A stretch of 64,000 bases of DNA from Streptomyces sp. NRRL S-340 (GTDB lineage Bacteria > Actinomycetota > Actinomycetes > Streptomycetales > Streptomycetaceae), in the NCBI RefSeq assembly GCF_000720185.1, contig NZ_JOIY01000016.1, positions 66,630 to 130,629 of the forward strand, read 5' to 3'. The notes beneath the pieces are model-generated. The model had not been told where the DNA came from. It searched no databases and saw only the letters and a program-made list of their open reading frames with translations. Below are positions 9,681 to 17,998 of the stretch, in pieces; positions within the stretch are counted from its first letter, which is position 1; the number at the start of each line of letters is the position of its first letter. A program made the translations under genes and the position numbers.

Positions 9681-9708
9681 TGACATCCTGTGACGCCACA
9701 GGACGTCA
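9681..9708. promoter_or_regulatory. 28-bp palindrome upstream of the ATP-grasp pair
   Basis: Left arm TGACATCCTGTG, centre ACGC, right arm CACAGGACGTCA. Eleven of the twelve arm pairs are complementary, the exception being the A/C at the fifth position. It ends 49 bases before the first ATP-grasp start and is not followed by a T-run, so an operator is likelier than a terminator. It resembles sites of dimeric TetR- or GntR-type repressors, but neither is encoded nearby. Confidence 0.55.
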
Positions 9709-9757
9709 CACAGGGTGCCGGACGAGCGCGGGCGCCCGGCGGTTACGGGGAAGATCG

Positions 9758-10702
9758 ATGAAGCTCTGCTTTCTGGTGGAGGAGCAGTACCGCCACGACG
9801 GAATGCCGGTCGAGGTGATCCGCCAACTGGCGTCCTGGGGACACCGGGTGGACGTCGTACGGCCGGGCGGCTCCCTGCTGGACATGACGCGGGCGATCCA
9901 CGCGGGCGCCCATGACGCCTGGGTGCTCAAGACGGTCTCCGGCGGCCCCGGACTCACCCTCCTGGAAGCCGCCGCCCTCGCCGGGATGACCACCGTCAAC
10001 GACGCCCGGTCCATCCGCGGCGTGCGGGACAAGGCGCTCGCGGCGGCCGTCGGCCGCAGCCGCGGGCTGCCGCTGCCGCCGACCTACGCGGCGGCCCGCC
10101 CCGAACTGCTCGCCCGGATCCCCGAGTCGGAGTACCCGCTCGTCGTCAAGCCCGCGGACGGCAGCTCGGGCCGGGCGGTGCACCTGGTCCCCACCCCGGA
10201 CCAGCTCGTCGAACTCCTGCCCGAACTGGCCGGGGAGGGCATGCTCATCGCCCAGCCGTACGTGCCCAACCCGGGCCTCGACATCAAGGTGTACAGCGTC
10301 GGCGGCGACCTGTACGCCACCGAGCGCCGCTCCCCGCTCCACCCCGACCACGCCGTCCGGGAACGCCGCGTGGCGCTGTCGGCCGAGGTGGCCGCGATCG
10401 CCGCCCGGGTCGGCGTGGTCTACGGCCTCGATCTGTACGGGGTGGACGTGGTGCTCGGACCCGACGGTCCCGTGGTCGTCGACGTGAACGACTTCCCGAG
10501 CTTCCGTCAGGTCCCGGACGGCGTCGCCCGGGTGGCACGCGCCGTGCTCGAACTCGCCGCCCGCCCGGCCGCCCCGCCACCCGCCGCCGCGGACCCCCTG
10601 CCCGAGGCGTCCCGGCCCGCGCCGCAGGACGGGACCCCGCTCGTCCTGCCCCTGCCGCCCCACCCGGAACAGGTCCCGGTCGCCGCGGGCAAGAACCCAT
10701 GA
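9758..10702 (+). CDS. RimK-like ATP-grasp ligase (first of a pair)
   Basis: The product is 314 residues. It has the ATP-grasp layout: YPLVVKPADGSSGRAV is the lysine-bearing ATP loop, GMLIAQPYVPNPGLDIKVYSVG the central strand with the acidic pair, and GVDVVLGPDGPVVVDVNDFPSF the metal-binding D..N end. ATP-grasp enzymes join a carboxylate to an amine or thiol through an acyl phosphate. The substrate is unknown. The last 50 residues are Pro/Ala-rich and probably disordered. ATG at 9758 follows GGGGAA. The downstream paralogue overlaps by 4 bases (ATGA), so the two are translated together. Confidence 0.85.
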   Translation: MKLCFLVEEQYRHDGMPVEVIRQLASWGHRVDVVRPGGSLLDMTRAIHAGAHDAWVLKTVSGGPGLTLLEAAALAGMTTVNDARSIRGVRDKALAAAVGRSRGLPLPPTYAAARPELLARIPESEYPLVVKPADGSSGRAVHLVPTPDQLVELLPELAGEGMLIAQPYVPNPGLDIKVYSVGGDLYATERRSPLHPDHAVRERRVALSAEVAAIAARVGVVYGLDLYGVDVVLGPDGPVVVDVNDFPSFRQVPDGVARVARAVLELAARPAAPPPAAADPLPEASRPAPQDGTPLVLPLPPHPEQVPVAAGKNP

Positions 10703-11547
10703 GGATAGGCCTGATCACACCCGACCCCGGCCATCCGCTGCTGGCCGCGGCCACCGCGCTGCTCACCCCCGGGCACCAGGTGGAGACACTGGACCCGGCC
10801 ACGGCGGCGGACCCCGCCGGGCCGCTCGCCGACGTCTACCTCCTCAAGGCCCGTACACCGCGCGCCCTGGCCCTCGCCCGCGCCCTGGAACGACGTGGCG
10901 CGCCCGTGGTGAACCCGGCCGCCGCGACGGAGCTGTGCCAGGACCGCACGGCGATGGCCGCGCACGCCCGGCGGGCCGGCCTGCCCTTCGCCGCCACCCG
11001 CACCTTCACCACCCTCGCCGCACTGGCCGCCGCGGCGCCGCCGGCCGGACCCGTGGTCGTCAAGAGCCGCCACAGCCGGCGGCACGACGTGGTGGCCCGC
11101 GTGGACGACGCCGCCGAGCTGGCGCTGCTCGCCGCCGCCCACCCCCGGGAACCGGTCGTCGTCCAGGACTTCACCCCGAACAGCGGCTGGGACCACAAGC
11201 TGTGGGTCATAGGGGACCGGCTCTTCGCCGCCCTGCGCCGCTCCGAACTCTCCCCCGAGGGGCGGGGCCCGACGCTGTCCCTGGCCCTCGACGCCCTCCC
11301 GCCGGGCTGGGCGGCCCTGGCCCGCCGCGTCGGCACGGTCTTCGCCCTGGACGTCTACGGCGTCGACATCCTCGACGGCGGCGAGGGCACCCCGGTGATC
11401 GTCGACATCAACGCCTTCCCCGGCGCCCGCGACCAGCCCGGAGCGCCCGAGGCCCTGGCGGCACTGGCGCTGTCCCGGGCCGCGGCGGCCGGCGGGCCCG
11501 CCGGAGCCCGGCCGCGCGAGCCGTTCGCGCGGCCACCGCGAACGTGA
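10699..11547 (+). CDS. ATP-grasp family protein (second of a pair)
   Basis: The product is 282 residues and a diverged homologue of the preceding protein. It keeps GPVVVKSRHSRRHDVVARVDD, REPVVVQDFTPNSGWDHKLWVIG and GVDILDGGEGTPVIVDINAFPG, in the same order as the first gene. The Gly-rich loop of the first enzyme (KPADGSSGR) is replaced by KSRHSRRHD, so nucleotide binding may be altered. Coupled synthesis suggests the two form a heteromer or act in sequence on one small molecule or peptide. No precursor peptide, transporter or peptidase is adjacent except the secreted protein at 9119. The function is not known. Confidence 0.8.
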   Translation: MRIGLITPDPGHPLLAAATALLTPGHQVETLDPATAADPAGPLADVYLLKARTPRALALARALERRGAPVVNPAAATELCQDRTAMAAHARRAGLPFAATRTFTTLAALAAAAPPAGPVVVKSRHSRRHDVVARVDDAAELALLAAAHPREPVVVQDFTPNSGWDHKLWVIGDRLFAALRRSELSPEGRGPTLSLALDALPPGWAALARRVGTVFALDVYGVDILDGGEGTPVIVDINAFPGARDQPGAPEALAALALSRAAAAGGPAGARPREPFARPPRT

Positions 11548-11936
11548 CCTGGGCGTACACCCACCGGACGGGGTGAGGCACCCGCCGGGGCCTCTGCCGG
11601 AGCCGCCCGGCCCGGGTTCGGGCCCCGCCGCGCCCGGAAAGGCTCGACGAGCACGGCCGGATCGCGCTCCCTGCGACGGCGTACGACCGCTCCGCTCGCG
11701 GACGCGCGGCCGGGGCGAGCGGGAGCGGGCGGACGGGCGGAGCGGGCCGGACGGGTGGGCGCGGGCCGGATGGTCGGGTGGGGGCCGGACGAGTGGGGCG
11801 GGCCGGATTGGTGGCGCGGGCCGGGTGGGCCGGCGCGCGGGCGGGGCGGGGATCCGGCCGCGCCCACCTCGGGGCGGGGGTCCGGCCGCGGCCACCGGTG
11901 GGACTGGGATCCGGTCGCGGCCACCGGCAGGGCGGG
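11548..11936. other. Intergenic GC-rich region with degenerate ~29-bp repeats
   Basis: This 389-bp stretch lies between convergent genes. It is extremely G-rich on the plus strand from 11715 on. At 11851-11936 there are three imperfect units of 29 bp built on GATCCGGYCGCGGCCACC. No gene or clear terminator hairpin was seen. Confidence 0.55.
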
Positions 11937-13205
11937 TCAGGCGTCGGCCGGGCGACGCCGGGACAGGGCGGCGACCGCGCCGAGCAGCACCAGGAGTACG
12001 CCGGCGAACCAGGTCATCACGGTCGTCACGGGGAAGGAGCGGGCGGCCAGCCCGATGCCGACGACGGGGGCGGTCAGGCCCAGGTAGGCGATCAGGAACA
12101 GCCCGGCCAGCGCCTCGCTGCGCTTGGCGGGCGCCGCCAGCGCGGCGACCGAGCCGAGGGAGGCCTTGAACAGCACGCCCGCGCCGACCCCGGCGACGAT
12201 GCCGCCGACCAGGAAGGTGGTCAGGTCGGCGGTGCGCATCCCGGTGACGAGCGCCGCGACCCCGACCGCCTGGGCCGCCAGCCCGAGCCCGCGCCTGGCG
12301 GCGGTGCCGAGCCGGGTGGTGAGGCTCTGCGCGGCGGCCGCCGCACCGAAGACGGCGAAGACGATCAGCCCGGCGAGCGCCCGGGACGGGTGGTGCAGGG
12401 AACCGGCGACGAAGCCCGGGGCCACGGAGGTGAACAGTCCGAAGACGGCGAAGGAGGCGAAGGAGGCCGCCGCGGCCGCGGTGAACCCGGCACGGTCACC
12501 GTGGTCGAGCGAGATCCGCTGCGGCCGGTAGGCGGGCCTGACGAGCTGCTCCTCGACCGTCTCGGGCGTCAGCGCGACGGCGGCCATGGCCGCCGTCAGC
12601 AGCACGGCGAAGACGAGGTAGGGGGTGCGCAGCGGGCCGGAGACCCACTGGGCCAGGACGCCGGAGACGAGCGGACCGACGCCGAGGCCGCCGATGTTGG
12701 CCGCGGTCGACACCAGCTCGAAACGCTGGGTGGAGGCACCGGGCCGGTGCGCGGCGTGCAGCTCGTGCAGGTGGGCCGTCGCGGTGGCGGTGACCATGCC
12801 GACGCCGAGGCCGGTGACGACCCGGGCGACCAGGAGGACGGGCAGCGAGGTGCTCGTCAGGAAGAGCACGGCGGCGATCAGCTCCAGGCCGATCGCCGGG
12901 ACGAGTATCTTCTTTCGGCCGACCCGGTCCGACACGTGACCGGCCAGGACCAGGCTGATCACGACGCCCACCGCGTAGGCGGCGAAGACGAGGGTGACCA
13001 CGAACGTGGAGAACCCGTCCTTCGCCATGTACAGCGGGTACAGCGGCGTGGGAACGGTGGAGAAGGCCATCGCCGTCAGGAACGCGAACGCGACGAGCGA
13101 GAACCCGACGCCGTGGCGCCGGGCGCCGGCGCGGCGCCCGGCGGCACCCCGCGTACCGGAGGACGCGGCCCGGTGCTCGCGGGCCTCGGAGATCGACTGC
13201 GTCAT
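11937..13205 (-). CDS. MFS transporter, probable drug/metabolite efflux
   Basis: A polytopic membrane protein of 422 residues with about 12 hydrophobic segments. The loop between helices 2 and 3 carries the major-facilitator signature as GHVSDRVGRKKILV. The motif GLGVGMVTATATAHLHEL in the fifth segment resembles the proton-antiporter signature. It stands divergent from a LysR gene across a 122-bp gap, the usual arrangement for a LysR-controlled exporter. The start at 13205 (MTQSISE) is preferred to an ATG 45 bases upstream because the upstream residues are not typical of an MFS N-terminus. The substrate is unknown. Confidence 0.85.
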   Translation of the reverse strand: MTQSISEAREHRAASSGTRGAAGRRAGARRHGVGFSLVAFAFLTAMAFSTVPTPLYPLYMAKDGFSTFVVTLVFAAYAVGVVISLVLAGHVSDRVGRKKILVPAIGLELIAAVLFLTSTSLPVLLVARVVTGLGVGMVTATATAHLHELHAAHRPGASTQRFELVSTAANIGGLGVGPLVSGVLAQWVSGPLRTPYLVFAVLLTAAMAAVALTPETVEEQLVRPAYRPQRISLDHGDRAGFTAAAAASFASFAVFGLFTSVAPGFVAGSLHHPSRALAGLIVFAVFGAAAAAQSLTTRLGTAARRGLGLAAQAVGVAALVTGMRTADLTTFLVGGIVAGVGAGVLFKASLGSVAALAAPAKRSEALAGLFLIAYLGLTAPVVGIGLAARSFPVTTVMTWFAGVLLVLLGAVAALSRRRPADA

Positions 13206-13302
13206 GGGGAACAGCTCCAGACTGAGGCGGACGGGTGGGTGGAACACCATTGAGAATGTGGCGCCGGAAGCATCTCGTCCAACGAAAGTTGAAGACCGTA
13301 GC

Positions 13303-13319
13303 CATCTCTCAGTGAGATG
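13303..13319. promoter_or_regulatory. LysR-type box in the divergent MFS/LysR promoter
   Basis: CATCTC-tcagt-GAGATG is a perfect 6-base-arm dyad that contains the T-N11-A core typical of LysR binding sites (T13305, A13317). It ends 8 bases before the LysR start, so binding would block its own translation-start region or promoter. A second short dyad, CAAC-gaaa-GTTG (13280-13291), lies upstream. Confidence 0.6.
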
Positions 13320-13327
13320 ATCGGAGG

Positions 13328-14212
13328 ATGGAACTGCGCCAGCTCGCCTGTTTCGTCGCCGTGGCCGACGAAGCGAACTTCACCCGCGCCGCCGCCCGGC
13401 TGCACATCGTCCAGTCCGCGGTCTCCAGCACCGTCAAGAGCCTGGAACGCGAGCTGGGCACGCAGCTGCTCGACCGCAACTCCAAGCGGGTGCTGCTCAC
13501 CGACGCCGGCGCCGCGCTGCTCCCGCGCGCCCGCGCCGCGCTGCTCGCCGCGCAGGAGGCCGCGGACGCGGTCGCCGAGGTCCGCGGCGGACTGCGCGGC
13601 ACCCTGCGCCTGGGCACGCTGACCTCGGTCCGGCTGCTCGACCTGCCCGCACTGCTCGGAGAGTTCCACCGCCGCCACCCCGGCGTGCTGCTCCAGACCA
13701 GCGCCGAGCCCTCCGGCTCCCAGGGCCTGGTGGCCGCCCTCCTCGACCGGCAGCTCGACCTGGCGTTCGTCTCACTGCCGGGTCCCTGCCCGGCGGGCAT
13801 CTCGCTGACCGGCCTCACCAGCTCGGTCCTCGACCTCGTCGTACCGGCGGACCATCCACTGGCCGGACGCGGCAGTGTGTCGATCGCCGAACTGACCGGA
13901 CTCGACTTCGTCGACTCCCCGGTGGGCTACGGCAACCGGGCCGTGGCCGACCGCGCCTTCGCCGCGGCCTCCGTACCCCGCCGCGTCACCGTGGAGAACA
14001 CCGATGTCGCCACCGGCGTGGACTACGTACGGCACGGCCTGGGAGTGGCGCTCCTGCCCAGGTTCGCGCTCCGGGAGGCCGAGGACGTCGCCGTCCTGAC
14101 GGTGCGCGACGCCGACCTGACCTGGCCCCTCTCCCTCGCCGCGCCGAGCGGCCACCGTCCCGGCGCGGCGGCGCGCGCCATGATCGCACTGGCCCGCGAG
14201 TACGTGACCTGA
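13328..14212 (+). CDS. LysR-family transcriptional regulator
   Basis: The product has 294 residues. The N-terminal winged HTH is clear: MELRQLACFVAVADEANFTRAAARLH, then QSAVSSTVKSLERELGTQLLDR. The periplasmic-binding-like effector domain follows from about residue 90. It probably controls the divergent MFS gene and itself through the dyad at 13303-13319. The effector is unknown. The start is ATG at 13328. Confidence 0.9.
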   Translation: MELRQLACFVAVADEANFTRAAARLHIVQSAVSSTVKSLERELGTQLLDRNSKRVLLTDAGAALLPRARAALLAAQEAADAVAEVRGGLRGTLRLGTLTSVRLLDLPALLGEFHRRHPGVLLQTSAEPSGSQGLVAALLDRQLDLAFVSLPGPCPAGISLTGLTSSVLDLVVPADHPLAGRGSVSIAELTGLDFVDSPVGYGNRAVADRAFAAASVPRRVTVENTDVATGVDYVRHGLGVALLPRFALREAEDVAVLTVRDADLTWPLSLAAPSGHRPGAAARAMIALAREYVT

Positions 14213-14451
14213 CCGGGCGGGCCCCAAGGCGTGAGACATGAGGTGCGTGCGGCCGTCGGACGCCGGAGCCAGGCGACGACCGACTCGGACGTACGGGCCC
14301 CCGTCCGTCCTCTGCGTACGGCACCCCGCCCGTCCCCGGCGCGCGGACGCCCCGTCGGTTCCCCGCGGGCCGGCCCCCGGACCGGCCGGCTCCCGGGTGG
14401 GTTCGACGCAGGCCGGCTCCGCACCGGCCGGTCCGGCCCCTGTCCGGCTGG

Positions 14452-14877
14452 TCAGTCTCCTGAGCCGCCGTTGAAGGTCATGTCGCCGTTCGCCTGGTAG
14501 ATGCGGGAGTGGTGGCCGGCCCGCGCCTGCATCGTCGCCCCGTCACGGCGCGCCGCCGCGCCCGTCGGCAGGAGGGGCGTCAGCACCTCGTCCAGCACCC
14601 GCTGGAGCTCCTGCCGCAAGGCGGGATCGGCGTTCAGCAACTGCTGGAGCTGCGGCGCCCACTCATGGGCCAGCGCCTCCTCGGCCTGCCTGTCATCGAT
14701 CTCCCTGGCCGCCCGCACGTCCTCGCGCACCTCGGCCAGCCGGCCCGCCACGGACGGGACCCGGTCGGGACGGGTCCGCTGCCACAGCACCAGCACCGCC
14801 GAACGCGCCTGCTGCCACGCGTCGGTCGCCATCGAACCGACCAGAGCGCTCGCCGCGCTCATCACCAGCGGGTCCAT
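14452..14877 (-). CDS. Small protein with C-terminal R-I-Y-Q-A-N-G-D motif
   Basis: The product has 141 residues. Residues 1-30 are Ala/Ser-rich with a weak amphipathic or hydrophobic start (SAASALVGSMATDAWQQA). Residues 45-105 are helical and highly charged, probably coiled coil. The last 18 residues (HSRIYQANGDMTFNGG-like) form a Gly/Asn/Gln-rich tail. A related RIYQAARDIN segment occurs near the N-terminus of the protein encoded just upstream. Similar short tails occur in actinobacterial signalling and conflict proteins and have been compared with amyloid-type interaction motifs (inference). ATG at 14877 follows GGGGAG and lies 17 bases after the previous stop. Confidence 0.7.
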   Translation of the reverse strand: MDPLVMSAASALVGSMATDAWQQARSAVLVLWQRTRPDRVPSVAGRLAEVREDVRAAREIDDRQAEEALAHEWAPQLQQLLNADPALRQELQRVLDEVLTPLLPTGAAARRDGATMQARAGHHSRIYQANGDMTFNGGSGD

Positions 14878-14894
14878 CTCCACTCCCCGTCTCC

Positions 14895-15692
14895 TCAGCC
14901 ACCCTGACCGCCGCTGGTGTTCCACACGACGGTCTCGAACTCCACCGCGGACATGTAGTCCTGCGGCACCCTGGTCACCTTCAGCCGGACCACGTGCCCT
15001 TCGTCGGTGCGCAGACACAGCACGACGCCCTCCCGCAGCTTGACTCCGTAGGGTTCGCCGCGGGCGTCGACCGTGTCGGCGCAGTCGGACTCGCCGGGCT
15101 CCCTGGTGGGGTCCTGCCACCGCGCGATGGCTCCGTTCCCCGCGAGGGCCCGTAGGCCGTCCCCCAGTTCTCCGGTGGAGATGTCGAACCCGCCGAGGGC
15201 CGAGGACGAGCCCGTCACGGGGTGGTCCCCGTCCAGTTCCTTGCCGTCCCCCGGGCCGACCGCCAGGGTGCCCTGCCAGCGGACGGTGGATCCGGAGGGC
15301 GCCTTTCGCGCGCGGTGGTCCGGGGAAGCCGTCACCGGGTCCGCGCCGCTCGGGGTGCCCGCATCGGCCGTGGCACCGGGTGGGGCGGAGGCGTGGTCCG
15401 CCGTCGGGCCGTGGGCCGGGGAGCTCACGGACACGGGGGGTGCCGCGCCGCCGGGGTCCTTCTCCGCGTGCCCGGTCGTGAGCACGTACGCGCCCCCCGC
15501 ACCGGCGGCGACGGCGACCACGGCGGCGAGGACGGCCCATCCGCTCACGAGGACATGGGTGATCCTGCTGCGGTTGATGTCGCGCGCAGCCTGGTAGATC
15601 CGGCCCCCGTCGCCCGTCCGGCCGTCGAGACCGGGCCCGTGCGTGGGCTCCTGGGGCCGCTCCCGCCGGGCGTCAGATCTGTCACCGGCCAC
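14895..15692 (-). CDS. Single-pass membrane protein with N-terminal RIYQA motif, unknown function
   Basis: The product has 265 residues. About 45 cytoplasmic residues contain GRIYQAARDINRSRI. One membrane segment follows at about 47-71 (VLVSGWAVLAAVVAVAAGAG), then a Pro/Ala/Ser-rich linker and an extracytoplasmic domain of about 135 residues. That domain has two Cys (ESDCADTV and VVLCLRTDE). The segments CADTVDARGEPYGV and VLCLRTDEGHVVRLKVTRV suggest a beta-rich fold. The start is GTG at 15690-15692 with GGGGGGA upstream. It probably forms an operon with the gene downstream, whose C-terminus carries the matching motif, so the two may contact each other on the cytoplasmic side. Confidence 0.7.
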   Translation of the reverse strand: MAGDRSDARRERPQEPTHGPGLDGRTGDGGRIYQAARDINRSRITHVLVSGWAVLAAVVAVAAGAGGAYVLTTGHAEKDPGGAAPPVSVSSPAHGPTADHASAPPGATADAGTPSGADPVTASPDHRARKAPSGSTVRWQGTLAVGPGDGKELDGDHPVTGSSSALGGFDISTGELGDGLRALAGNGAIARWQDPTREPGESDCADTVDARGEPYGVKLREGVVLCLRTDEGHVVRLKVTRVPQDYMSAVEFETVVWNTSGGQGG

Positions 15693-15824
15693 TGCCAGCC
15701 ATCCCCCCGCCTGATGCTTCGTGCGTCGGGAAGCGTACGGGAAAGAGGCGACGGCTGATCAGGTTTTGCCTGAACTGGGCATGCACTGAGGCAAGTTGCG
15801 CCGACCGGCGTCGAGAGACCGAGG

Positions 15825-16334
15825 TCAGAAAGCCTTCAGATAGACCCTGGCCCGATGGCCCTCGAGTGCTTGGACGTAGATGTCGATCCACTGCACCTTC
15901 TTGCGGCGATCGTCCTTCACGCACGGGGGGCAGGCCCCGGCCGAGCGGGCTCCCTTCAGCGTCTGCGGCTCCGCCAGCCCGAGGTGCTGGAAGAGTTCGC
16001 CATCCGGGGCGAAGTCGACCTTCTTCACCTTCAGCGGTTCTTCGGGACGGAGATCCGCCGCGATGCCTTCGGCGTTCTTCTCGCTGGTGACGAACGAGAG
16101 GAGGTAGACGTCCTCCTGGGGGTTGATCCGCACAGCTCCCTTGACCTCGGTCGCACCTTCGGGCGCCGTCACGTTCATGAATGCAGACGCCTCGGGCGCA
16201 CCGGCATTCTCGTCCCACCGCGCGGTGCGCCCGTCGGTCACACGGCGATCCTCCGGGTCCGGGCTGGAGCAGGCGGAAAGCAGAAAAGCGGCTGCCAGTG
16301 CCGCGATGAGGAGGGCACCTGTTCTGGTCGTCAC
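15825..16334 (-). CDS. Putative lipoprotein
   Basis: The product has 169 residues. The signal peptide ends in a lipobox, FLLSACSS, so the mature protein would be lipid-anchored at Cys21. The mature part is acidic to neutral with a CPPC motif (AGACPPCVKDD, about residues 134-141). That motif resembles a thioredoxin-type dithiol but is too close to the end to be a thioredoxin fold. GTG at 16334 follows GAGGAG. No function is recognised. It lies between the RIYQA pair and the MurA-like gene on the same strand, with gaps too wide for an obvious operon. Confidence 0.7.
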   Translation of the reverse strand: MTTRTGALLIAALAAAFLLSACSSPDPEDRRVTDGRTARWDENAGAPEASAFMNVTAPEGATEVKGAVRINPQEDVYLLSFVTSEKNAEGIAADLRPEEPLKVKKVDFAPDGELFQHLGLAEPQTLKGARSAGACPPCVKDDRRKKVQWIDIYVQALEGHRARVYLKAF

Positions 16335-16456
16335 CGGTTCTCCTCGTCGCCGCGTGAGACGTCGCCGCGGGTTCCCCGGAAGTCCCACGGGTGCCGCCGC
16401 ACCCCCTCCGATCCGGCGTTCCAGCCGGCCGGACGGGGTATGGCGGCGCCCTAGTC

Positions 16457-17986
16457 TCAAATGTCCCGGAAGGTCTCGATCTGCGCCCCCACGGAGTTCA
16501 GCCGCTCCGCCAGGTCCTCGTAACCGCGGTTGATGACGTACACGTTGCGCAGGACCGACGTGCCCTCGGCGGCCATCATGGCCAGGAGGACGACGACGGC
16601 GGGGCGCAGGGCGGGCGGGCACATCATCTCGGCGGCGCGCCAGCGGGTCGGGCCCTCGACCAGGACCCGGTGCGGGTCGAGGAGCTGGAGGCGGCCGCCG
16701 AGGCGGTTGAGGTCCGTCAGGTAGATGGCCCGGTTGTCGTAGACCCAGTCGTGGATGAGGGTCTTGCCCTGCGCGGTGGCCGCGATGGCCGCGAAGAAGG
16801 GGACGTTGTCGATGTTCAGGCCGGGGAACGGCATCGGGTGGATCTTGTCGATCGGCGCCTCCAGCTTGGAGGGGCGGACCGTCAGGTCGACCAGGCGGGT
16901 GCGCCCGTTGTCGGCCACGTACTCGGGGCTGCGGTCGTGGTCGAGGCCCATCTCCTCCAGGACCGCCAGCTCGATCTCCAGGAACTCGATGGGGACGCGG
17001 CGGACCGTCAGTTCCGACTCGGTGACCACGGCGGCGGCCAGCAGGCTCATCGCCTCGACCGGGTCCTCGGAGGGGGAGTAGTCCACGTCGACGTCGATGA
17101 CCGGCACGCCGTGGACGGTGAGCGTGGTCGTCCCGATGCCCTCGACCCGTACGCCCAGCGCCTCCAGGAAGAAGCACAGGTCCTGCACCATGTAGTTGGA
17201 GGAGGCGTTGCGGATGACGGTCACTCCGTCGTGGCGGGCCGCCGCCAGCAGCGCGTTCTCCGTCACGGTGTCCCCGCGCTCGGTCAGCACGATCGGGCGG
17301 TCCGGGCGGACACCGCGGTCCACCGTCGCGTGGTACTGCCCCTCCGTGGCGGCCACGTCCAGACCGAACCGGCGCAGCGCGATCATGTGCGGCTCGATGG
17401 TGCGCGTCCCCAGGTCGCAGCCGCCGGCGTAGGGCAGCTTGAAGCGGTCCAGGCGGTGCAGCAGCGGGCCGAGGAACATGATGATGGAGCGGGTGCGGAC
17501 GGCGGCCTCGGCGTCGATGGCGTCCAGGTCGAGGTCGGCCGGCGGCACGATCTCCAGGTCGGTGCCGTCGTTGACCCAGCGGGTGCGCACCCCGATGGAG
17601 CCCAGCACCTCCAGGAGGCGGTAGACCTCCTCGATCCGCGCGACCCGGCGCAGCACCGTGCGCCCCTTGTTGAGCAGGGAGGCGCACAGCAGGGCGACAC
17701 ACGCGTTCTTGCTGGTCTTCACGTCGATGGCGCCGGACAGCCGGCGGCCGCCGACCACGCGCAGGTGCATCGGGCCGGCGTAGCCCAGAGAGACGATCTC
17801 GCTGTCGAGCGCTTCACCGATCCGGGCGATCATCTCAAGGCTGATGTTCTGGTTGCCGCGCTCGATGCGGTTGACGGCGCTCTGACTGGTGCCGAGCGCC
17901 TCGGCGAGCTGCGCCTGCGTCCAGCCGCGGTGCTGCCGGGCGTCACGGATGAGCTTGCCGATGCGTACGAGGTAGTCGTCTGCCAT
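16457..17986 (-). CDS. XRE HTH fused to a UDP-GlcNAc 1-carboxyvinyltransferase (MurA-like)
   Basis: The 509-residue protein has two parts. Residues 5-65 are a Cro/CI-type helix-turn-helix (WTQAQLAEALGTSQSAVNRIERG). From residue 73 the chain follows the MurA/AroA inside-out barrel, starting LRVVGGRRLSGAIDVKTSKNA, where the Lys-Asn pair binds UDP-GlcNAc. The active-site loop is YAGGCDLGTRTIEPH and keeps the Cys at residue 190 that corresponds to Cys115 of MurA and is the fosfomycin target. MurA transfers enolpyruvate from PEP to UDP-GlcNAc in peptidoglycan synthesis. A fused DNA-binding domain suggests self-regulation or a UDP-sugar sensor. A dyad lies 13 bases upstream of its start. Streptomyces carry a second, HTH-free murA elsewhere. 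Confidence 0.88.
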   Translation of the reverse strand: MADDYLVRIGKLIRDARQHRGWTQAQLAEALGTSQSAVNRIERGNQNISLEMIARIGEALDSEIVSLGYAGPMHLRVVGGRRLSGAIDVKTSKNACVALLCASLLNKGRTVLRRVARIEEVYRLLEVLGSIGVRTRWVNDGTDLEIVPPADLDLDAIDAEAAVRTRSIIMFLGPLLHRLDRFKLPYAGGCDLGTRTIEPHMIALRRFGLDVAATEGQYHATVDRGVRPDRPIVLTERGDTVTENALLAAARHDGVTVIRNASSNYMVQDLCFFLEALGVRVEGIGTTTLTVHGVPVIDVDVDYSPSEDPVEAMSLLAAAVVTESELTVRRVPIEFLEIELAVLEEMGLDHDRSPEYVADNGRTRLVDLTVRPSKLEAPIDKIHPMPFPGLNIDNVPFFAAIAATAQGKTLIHDWVYDNRAIYLTDLNRLGGRLQLLDPHRVLVEGPTRWRAAEMMCPPALRPAVVVLLAMMAAEGTSVLRNVYVINRGYEDLAERLNSVGAQIETFRDI

Positions 17987-17998
17987 GAGGTTGAGGCT

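Noticed and set aside
9681..9708. Terminator for the secreted protein gene
   Set aside because: It lies 100 bases after that stop, has no T-run, is only moderately GC-rich and is positioned as an operator for the following operon. A dual role cannot be excluded.
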